From positions 42,196 through 106,195 of the forward strand of contig JAJFKO010000024.1 in NCBI GenBank assembly GCA_021773175.1: 64,000 bases of DNA, read 5' to 3'. Position numbers and translations under genes: made by a program. The notes beneath the pieces were generated by a model. It ran no database searches and was not told the origin of the DNA. It worked only from the letters and a program-made list of their open reading frames with translations. The number at the start of each line of letters is the position of its first letter. Position 1 is the first letter of the stretch. This document shows positions 58,465-64,000 of the stretch, piece after piece. Source of the stretch: Gammaproteobacteria bacterium. Its GTDB lineage: Bacteria > Pseudomonadota > Gammaproteobacteria > JAJFKO01.

Positions 58465-59751
58465 ATGTCAAAATCAACAGCAAAAATGCACATTAACCAA
58501 CAAGAGTTTGAATTCCCCATTTACGAAGGCACCTACGGTGCGCCAGTTATAGATGTTACCTCTATCGGTAAACAAGGTTTCTACACATTTGATCCAGGTT
58601 TTTTAGGTACAGCCGCATGTGAATCAAAAATCACTTTCATTGATGGCGCTAAAGGTATTTTACTATATCGCGGTTATCCGATTGAACAATTAGCTGAACA
58701 AACAGACTTCATGGATGTTGCTCATTGTTTATTCTTTGGTGATTTACCAACAACATCAGAAAAAGCTACATTCATTAATGAAATAAATACTTTGATGCCA
58801 GTTAAAGATGAGTTACATAGCGTCTTAGATGGTTTTCAAACAACAGGCCATCCTATTGCAATGCAAATTAGTTTATTGGGTGCTGAAGCAAGTTATTATC
58901 ATGAAGCAATTGATATTAACAAAAGCGACGATCGTGTACGCGCAGCTAAAATGCTAATCGCAAAGATTCCAACGATTACCGCAATGTGCTTCCAACATTC
59001 ACAAGGACATAAGCCTATCCAGCCAGAAAGCGGCTTAAGCTATGCAGAAAATTTTATGCATATGATGTTTTCAAAAGATGGTAAAGATGTAGAATTAAAT
59101 CAAACCTTAGTTAAAGCTATTGATCGCATCTTCACCTTGCATGCGGATCATGAACAAAATGCATCAACTTCAACAGTACGTCTCGCAGGTTCTACCGGAA
59201 CAGATCCTTTTGCGGCAGTTGCTGCCGGGATTGCTGCACTTTGGGGGCCCGCTCACGGTGGCGCCAATGAATCTTGCTTAAACATGCTACGTGAAATTGC
59301 TTCTGTAGATAAGATTCCTGAATATATTGCACGAGCAAAAGATAAAGCCGACCCTTTTCGCTTAATGGGCTTTGGTCATCGCGTTTATAAGAACTATGAC
59401 CCTCGCGCTACGATCATGCGTAAAACCTGCCATGAAGTCTTGAATGAAAAAGGTTGTCACGATGATTCATTATTTAAAGTGGCTATGGAACTAGAAAGAA
59501 TTGCCTTAGAAGATGAATACTTTGTTGAAAAGAAACTTTACCCTAATGTCGATTTCTATTCTGGCATTACATTAAATGCTTTAGGTATTCCAAGTAACTT
59601 ATTCACATCGATGTTCGTATTAGCACGGACCACAGGTTGGATTTCACATTGGCATGAAATGCTAAGCCGTGATGACTTCCGTATTAGTCGTCCACGACAA
59701 ATGTATAGTGGTGCGGCAACACGTGATGTGTTACCAATTACAGAAAGGTAA
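58465..59751 (+). CDS. gltA: Citrate synthase
   Basis: 428 residues, type II hexameric class. The catalytic residues are in [19 protein letters not shown] and [14 protein letters not shown], with the last catalytic Asp in PNVDFYSGI. It condenses oxaloacetate and acetyl-CoA. AGGAGGGG precedes the ATG, a strong ribosome-binding site. Divergent from sdhCDAB as in E. coli; an intrinsic terminator follows. Confidence 0.98.
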   Translation: MSKSTAKMHINQQEFEFPIYEGTYGAPVIDVTSIGKQGFYTFDPGFLGTAACESKITFIDGAKGILLYRGYPIEQLAEQTDFMDVAHCLFFGDLPTTSEKATFINEINTLMPVKDELHSVLDGFQTTGHPIAMQISLLGAEASYYHEAIDINKSDDRVRAAKMLIAKIPTITAMCFQHSQGHKPIQPESGLSYAENFMHMMFSKDGKDVELNQTLVKAIDRIFTLHADHEQNASTSTVRLAGSTGTDPFAAVAAGIAALWGPAHGGANESCLNMLREIASVDKIPEYIARAKDKADPFRLMGFGHRVYKNYDPRATIMRKTCHEVLNEKGCHDDSLFKVAMELERIALEDEYFVEKKLYPNVDFYSGITLNALGIPSNLFTSMFVLARTTGWISHWHEMLSRDDFRISRPRQMYSGAATRDVLPITER

Positions 59752-59795
59752 TAACACACCTCAAGCAACCATCAAACGCTCGCAACAAACATCGG

Positions 59796-59831
59796 GCCCT
59801 AGCTTTTATACTATAAAACTAGGGCTTTTTT
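59796..59831 (+). terminator. Intrinsic terminator of gltA
   Basis: GCCCTAGCTTTTATA (59796-59810) pairs with TATAAAACTAGGGC (59812-59825) apart from one bulged base, followed by six T (59826-59831). It lies 45 bases after the gltA stop and is a clear Rho-independent terminator. Confidence 0.93.
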
Positions 59832-59919
59832 AATACTTCTTGGCCGTCTCTCTTAATCTCTTCTTAATATTTTCTGCATAATATCACTCCAAGTATCTAA
59901 TAAACTAGAGTCTGAGAAA

Positions 59920-61660
59920 ATGTTCAATTGCATACAGCCTCGCTTAGCTGATATTGCTAAGTATTGTTCTTATGAAAATATTCTAAGCTTTTTAACAGTA
60001 TTATTACGAGAGAGTCTATATTTTATCAACTCTGAATCAGCTCAGAATATTACTTTTATAGCGTTTGCTAATCATTTACACCAGCAGTCAAATCAACATG
60101 AAATAGTCATTAAAAACCTTGATAGTTTTGCGAGACTTTTATTAATAATAAATTTATTACTGTCTGAGTTTACTCAGGGTAGATATAGTCGCACTGTCCC
60201 CATAGAAACTAGAAAGCTATTTTCAAATCAAGTTAGCAATGTATTAAATACTTTACCTCAGTGTAAATTCCATTTAGCGAACGCCTTCATCCTCAACAAA
60301 CTCAAGAAGTAACTTGGCAAACTATAAATGCCAAAAGTGTAACGCTCTTGGATGAGTACAATCAAAGTCGCTCAACTAAAATCTATTATGTACTATGGAA
60401 TTCAATCTGTGACCATTTTAACTTCATGACAACATTGACTAGTCTTGACGAACAACAAGCATCTATCTCAACTTTTTATCATGAGCTTGCGTTAATAAAT
60501 CCAACAACTGAACCAACAATTCCCCAACAAACGTAGCATTGGCCAATCATACTATTTCTAATAATATAGGAGCATGGCGAGCACGGGACACAGCAGCAGA
60601 CTTAAAGGCATCTATTTTTCGTATCAGTCGTAGTCGTTATGCTTTGTTAAGTGGCAGAACTATCTATAGAACAGTCAAATCTCAACATAAGAAAAAACTA
60701 CGCCATGCTTGGGTGCTAGAGCGCCCTCCTAACTCAAAAGGTGACTTTCTCGCGACAGTAGAACAATGTCTTCTACAAACAAGCTCCAATCCTATACCAT
60801 ACAGCTATGAGCAAACTCATTCGGCAATCAGTGATAGTCCAAAATTAGCTGCTTGACGCGTATTATATGGAAATAACTCTGCGCAAGTTACTATTTCTAG
60901 TCGCAAAGGTAGAAGTAGTCGTTTGAAAGAACACTTTGTTATACCTTACTTACCGGGAAAAACACTTTATAAAATCATGGAAAAAGGCCCCATAGATTTT
61001 AATTTAGCTCTGCAGTGGTTCCTGCAGATCATTCATGCTATTAATTTTTTACATCAGTGTGGTCTGTTGCATCGAGATTTGAAACCAGAAAATATTATGA
61101 TATTTAATGGCAATGCATATTTAATTGATTTTGACTTCGCTATGAGAATTGGCACAATACCAAATACAAACTGTGCAGACTAAATTGTTTACTCTGCTCC
61201 AGAAGCACTAAAACATAGTTATACTATTGCAAGTGATACTTTTTCCCTTGGTATGTTGGGAGCAGAGCTATTTTTTGGCTTTGAGAAAACCACATATGTA
61301 CATGAGACACAACTTGGCATAGCTATACAAAAAAAAATTTTAGAATTAATACAAACTGATTTTTCATGGCGCCCTTGGCGGCATCATCAACACTATCGTT
61401 CCTTACCTACAGTTACAATTTTTGCAATAGCTGCTTTGGTAGACCATGAAGAACTACCTAAACTCTCTCACTTACAACAGACACTAGCGGTAGAGTGTGC
61501 GACAGCTAGTGATAGTACACCAATCTCAGTTATAGAAATCTTGCAAACAATGACTCATTTAAATGCTATTAATCGAGGTGAATTAGCAGCACATGCAGAA
61601 AACTTAGTAGCAATTGAGTCTCGGCTACATAGTACAAACAGAGTCTCAGCGAAAAAATAA
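59920..61660 (+). pseudogene. Decayed Ser/Thr protein kinase gene
   Basis: Fragments in three frames line up in order with the intact kinase at 61814. The first (59920-60312) matches its helical N-terminus. Near 60275-60290 the match moves to another frame (HPQQTQEVTWQTIN...), and near 60500-60540 to a third. The third frame carries the kinase region with in-frame stops TGA 60854-60856 and TAA 61181-61183. The catalytic loop LHRDLKPENIM survives, but the DFG motif reads DFD. Similarity to the neighbour is only moderate, so the duplication is old and this copy has been lost. Confidence 0.85.
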
Positions 61661-61711
61661 AATTCTTTCTACTTATATATCAAAAGCTTATGCGGCATTG
61701 TCCGTGTCTAA

Positions 61712-61740
61712 ATTTTGCTTAATATTCTGTTAAGCAAAAT
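61712..61740. repeat. Inverted repeat upstream of the intact kinase gene
   Basis: ATTTTGCTTAA (61712-61722) is an exact inverted copy of TTAAGCAAAAT (61730-61740) around a 7-base loop. It lies 73 bases before the kinase start in the gap after the pseudogene. It has no U-run; it could be an operator or a leader hairpin. Confidence 0.5.
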
Positions 61741-61813
61741 ACAATACATTACGTCAAATGCTTATAAAAGCAAAGCCATTATTTTACATTGAAATTTGAA
61801 GTAGCCATCGTCC

Positions 61814-63514
61814 ATGTTTAGTAACGTTAAAGTACCAATAAAAGAAGCCGAAATCCGCAGTATCTTTTCATACAATATGATGTTCAACTTTTTGTGGTAT
61901 ACCATCATACAATATGTTTATGAAATTAATGACGAACCTGTTCGAAATATTGATCTTCAAAATCTCACGGCAGACGATATTCAATCTATCGTATTTAAAA
62001 ATGTAATAATGCCTTATCAACTTATATACTGTCTTTTAGTATTAATGCAAGAATGTAAAGATGGCGCTACCAACGCAACATTAATCCCAGAAGAAACTAA
62101 AGTGCTCATCAATAATATCTACAATGCATTTTCTAAAGCAATTTTAACCAACGGCTGCTTTCATGAAGAATATTTGACTCATCAAAATCGTCAATTTATA
62201 CCAGCAGAAGAACTGCGTGACTCAACATATACAGAAACAATTAATTTTACAGTGCATGATATTGAGGCAACGCTATGGCTGCGCTTAAAACAGTTCTACA
62301 GGTGGCAATACCAATTATCACGACAAAAACAACGAGCTGCACCTAACTCAGCTTCAGCATATTATTCTGATTATAAATCACAAGCGGCATCACCAGATCA
62401 TGCTCGCTTGGTTGCTGCAAATGCCGCGATAGATCAGTATCGCGACAGACGACGTATTAGCAGTAGAGACACTGGCACAAAAGAAACCTCTTTATTTCGA
62501 ATGAGTGCATCACAATACTTGCTCTTATCAGGCCAAACAATTTACAAAGCCTCTATTCCTGTCGCTAATGGCAAAGCTATCCAGAAAAAGAAATTGCGGC
62601 ATGGCTGGATGCTGCAAAGAGATACTTATGGAGACTATGTCGCTACAGGCGAGCAACAACTTTTAGGCACATCAAAAACAATAGTCAAGGCAACAGAGCC
62701 AACATCTCGTAAAATTGAAAAAGATACTACTGCTATTAACGCTGAAATTTGGCAATTATTATATGGATATACAACTGAAACAACTGAGATAAGAACAAGA
62801 CAAGACAATCAGTACACAGCAAGAAGTTGTAATTTTTCTATTCCATATTTAGAAGGCGAAACATTAGATAAAATTATTGATCGTGGCGGGTTAGATCCTC
62901 ACCGAGCTCTAGAATGGTTTATTCAAATTGTTGAAGCTGTAAATTTTCTACATCAACATGGTTATGCTCATCGCGATCTAAAACCTGAAAACATTATGAT
63001 TGTAAATGGCCAAGCGATGCTAGTTGACTTCGGCTTTTCAGTGAAACTAGATGATATTGAGGGAATGCAAAGAATATGCGGCTCAACTTGCTACGCAGCT
63101 CCAGAAATATTTAACAATGAGTTTTGTGTAGCATCAGAAACTTATGCATTAGCTTTATTAGGTGCCAGCCTTATATTTAGTGAATCTGCATTAGATGAGC
63201 ATGAAGACCTGTTTGAAGATTTGATTAGAGTACAATCCAAAAATGTATTTGGCCAAGAAGATTTATCGAAATTATCTGGCATTGAAATTTTAAGTTTAGC
63301 TAAAAATGTAAATTTTAGTTTATTGCCTAGATTAGCTAATCTTCAACACTGCTCAGGTTATTTAACAATAACTAACACTGAACCCGCATTTAAAGACCTT
63401 GCTCCAATATTGCAAACCATGTCAGCATTAGAGCCTGCTGATCGCGGCGAGTTAGATACTCAGCTTATAGCATTACGAGCTGTTGCTAAACCGAGTAAAA
63501 AGCTAAGCCCGTAA
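61814..63514 (+). CDS. Eukaryotic-type Ser/Thr protein kinase
   Basis: 566 residues. Residues 1-170 are a helical domain of unknown function. The C-terminal half has a protein-kinase fold: hinge-like FSIPYLEGETLDKII, catalytic loop AHRDLKPENIMI (Asp388), metal-binding DFG at 405-407, and the APE motif at 429-431 (CYAAPEIF). The glycine-rich loop and the ATP-anchoring lysine are not obvious in the N-lobe, which contains IYKASIPVANGK and QKKKLRHGWMLQ. No signal peptide or membrane helix is present. It may be an effector that acts in a host cell, or a regulatory kinase. Confidence 0.88.
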   Translation: MFSNVKVPIKEAEIRSIFSYNMMFNFLWYTIIQYVYEINDEPVRNIDLQNLTADDIQSIVFKNVIMPYQLIYCLLVLMQECKDGATNATLIPEETKVLINNIYNAFSKAILTNGCFHEEYLTHQNRQFIPAEELRDSTYTETINFTVHDIEATLWLRLKQFYRWQYQLSRQKQRAAPNSASAYYSDYKSQAASPDHARLVAANAAIDQYRDRRRISSRDTGTKETSLFRMSASQYLLLSGQTIYKASIPVANGKAIQKKKLRHGWMLQRDTYGDYVATGEQQLLGTSKTIVKATEPTSRKIEKDTTAINAEIWQLLYGYTTETTEIRTRQDNQYTARSCNFSIPYLEGETLDKIIDRGGLDPHRALEWFIQIVEAVNFLHQHGYAHRDLKPENIMIVNGQAMLVDFGFSVKLDDIEGMQRICGSTCYAAPEIFNNEFCVASETYALALLGASLIFSESALDEHEDLFEDLIRVQSKNVFGQEDLSKLSGIEILSLAKNVNFSLLPRLANLQHCSGYLTITNTEPAFKDLAPILQTMSALEPADRGELDTQLIALRAVAKPSKKLSP

Positions 63515-63568
63515 TTCTCTATACTTATCTCTCTAAATTATCTTGCTAAAGTTAGCCCGTAAGTATCA

Positions 63569-63919
63569 CTAAAGTACCCAGGGGGTTGAGCTCTTAGAGC
63601 TAGGACGAAAAGAGTGACAATTTCCTGTGGAACTACCACCTTCACCAGTGAGAACACAAACTCTTACTCTGCTGGCCCCATATATACACAACCCACTACC
63701 CAAAACCCAATCAATTTCTGTTGATAGAGGAGCACCTGGAGAAACTTGACTACTGAAAAATCCTGTAATAGTGTCTTTATGATCTAAGCCACAAGCATCT
63801 ACAACTTTAAGATATTTCACCTCATCTGAGCTATTCGTTATTGTGGCAGTCCAAGCTACATAAACACTACCAGTGATAAAAAATGTCATCGCAATAAATA
63901 TTGTCATTAGAAACTTCAT
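63569..63919 (-). CDS. Small secreted protein of unknown family
   Basis: 116 residues. A signal peptide (residues 1 to about 25: MKFLMTIFIAMTFFITGSVY, then VAWTA) precedes a mature part with four cysteines (DACGLDHKD, GLCIYG, VRVCVL, GNCHSF), which could form disulfides in the periplasm or outside the cell. AGAGGGA lies before the ATG. No family is recognised. It is convergent with the kinase gene. Confidence 0.65.
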   Translation of the reverse strand: MKFLMTIFIAMTFFITGSVYVAWTATITNSSDEVKYLKVVDACGLDHKDTITGFFSSQVSPGAPLSTEIDWVLGSGLCIYGASRVRVCVLTGEGGSSTGNCHSFRPSSKSSTPWVL

Positions 63920-64000
63920 AGTAAGGTCCCTCTAAATTTATATTTAGTCGATACCAGTTATCTGTCAATATTCAACCACCCAAAGTGCCGCATAAAAATA

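Noticed and set aside
61688..63993. TATGCGGCA and TGCCGCATA flanking the kinase gene as terminal repeats of an element
   Set aside because: Only 9 bases match over 2.3 kb, there is no transposase and no target duplication; this can occur by chance.

Overview
The window is 64 kb of a low-G+C gammaproteobacterial chromosome. The housekeeping order (hflK-hflC-DUF2065-purA, rnr-rlmB, rpsF-rpsR, sdhCDAB divergent from gltA, nadK-recN) is typical of Gammaproteobacteria. The accessory content fits a host-associated Legionellales-like bacterium: eukaryotic-type Ser/Thr kinases, two large orphan proteins, a GDSL lipase autotransporter, a LuxR-type regulator and arginase/histidine catabolism genes. The order-level placement is an inference from gene content; no species is claimed.

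Layout. 1-1118 (-): end of a ribosomal-protein operon (rpsF, rpsR, start of a membrane protein cut by the window edge). 1360-15892 (-): one long surface-polysaccharide operon with a chain-length regulator, polymerase, flippase, glycosyltransferases, two oxidoreductases and two heparinase II/III-like proteins. It faces wecC-wecB (+, 16370-18782), which make UDP-ManNAcA, so a ManNAcA-containing polymer is likely. An aromatic amino-acid permease and a LuxR regulator follow. 21337-31748 (-): the conserved rlmB, rnr, tRNA-Leu, purA, DUF2065, hflC, hflK block, interrupted by an orphan 713-residue protein beside the tRNA. The polysaccharide island therefore lies between rlmB and rpsF, which are close together in many relatives.

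31913-43512: an HD hydrolase, hutI and hutG (histidine to glutamate, lower half), a DinG-type helicase, a GDSL esterase autotransporter, an M50-type protease, ornithine aminotransferase and arginase (arginine to glutamate semialdehyde), and pcnB, which appears to start at AUU. 43566-50928 (-): a second orphan protein with a basic C-terminal tail, then an RND pump with its adaptor, a small protein and a TetR regulator. 51389-54590 (+): a VUT transporter, nadK and recN. 54699-59751: a RhuM gene fragment, sdhCDAB and divergent gltA. 59920-63514 (+): a decayed kinase gene followed by an intact paralogue. A small secreted protein ends the window.

The most unusual non-coding signal is a set of long, often nested, inverted repeats in intergenic gaps (about 21.05, 22.13, 24.63, 27.76, 29.34, 33.82 and 39.12 kb). 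Two of them (24.6 and 39.1 kb) share nearly the same asymmetric core although their outer arms differ; the 21.05 kb element has a related core. I saw no CRISPR array, rRNA gene, complete insertion sequence or prophage.
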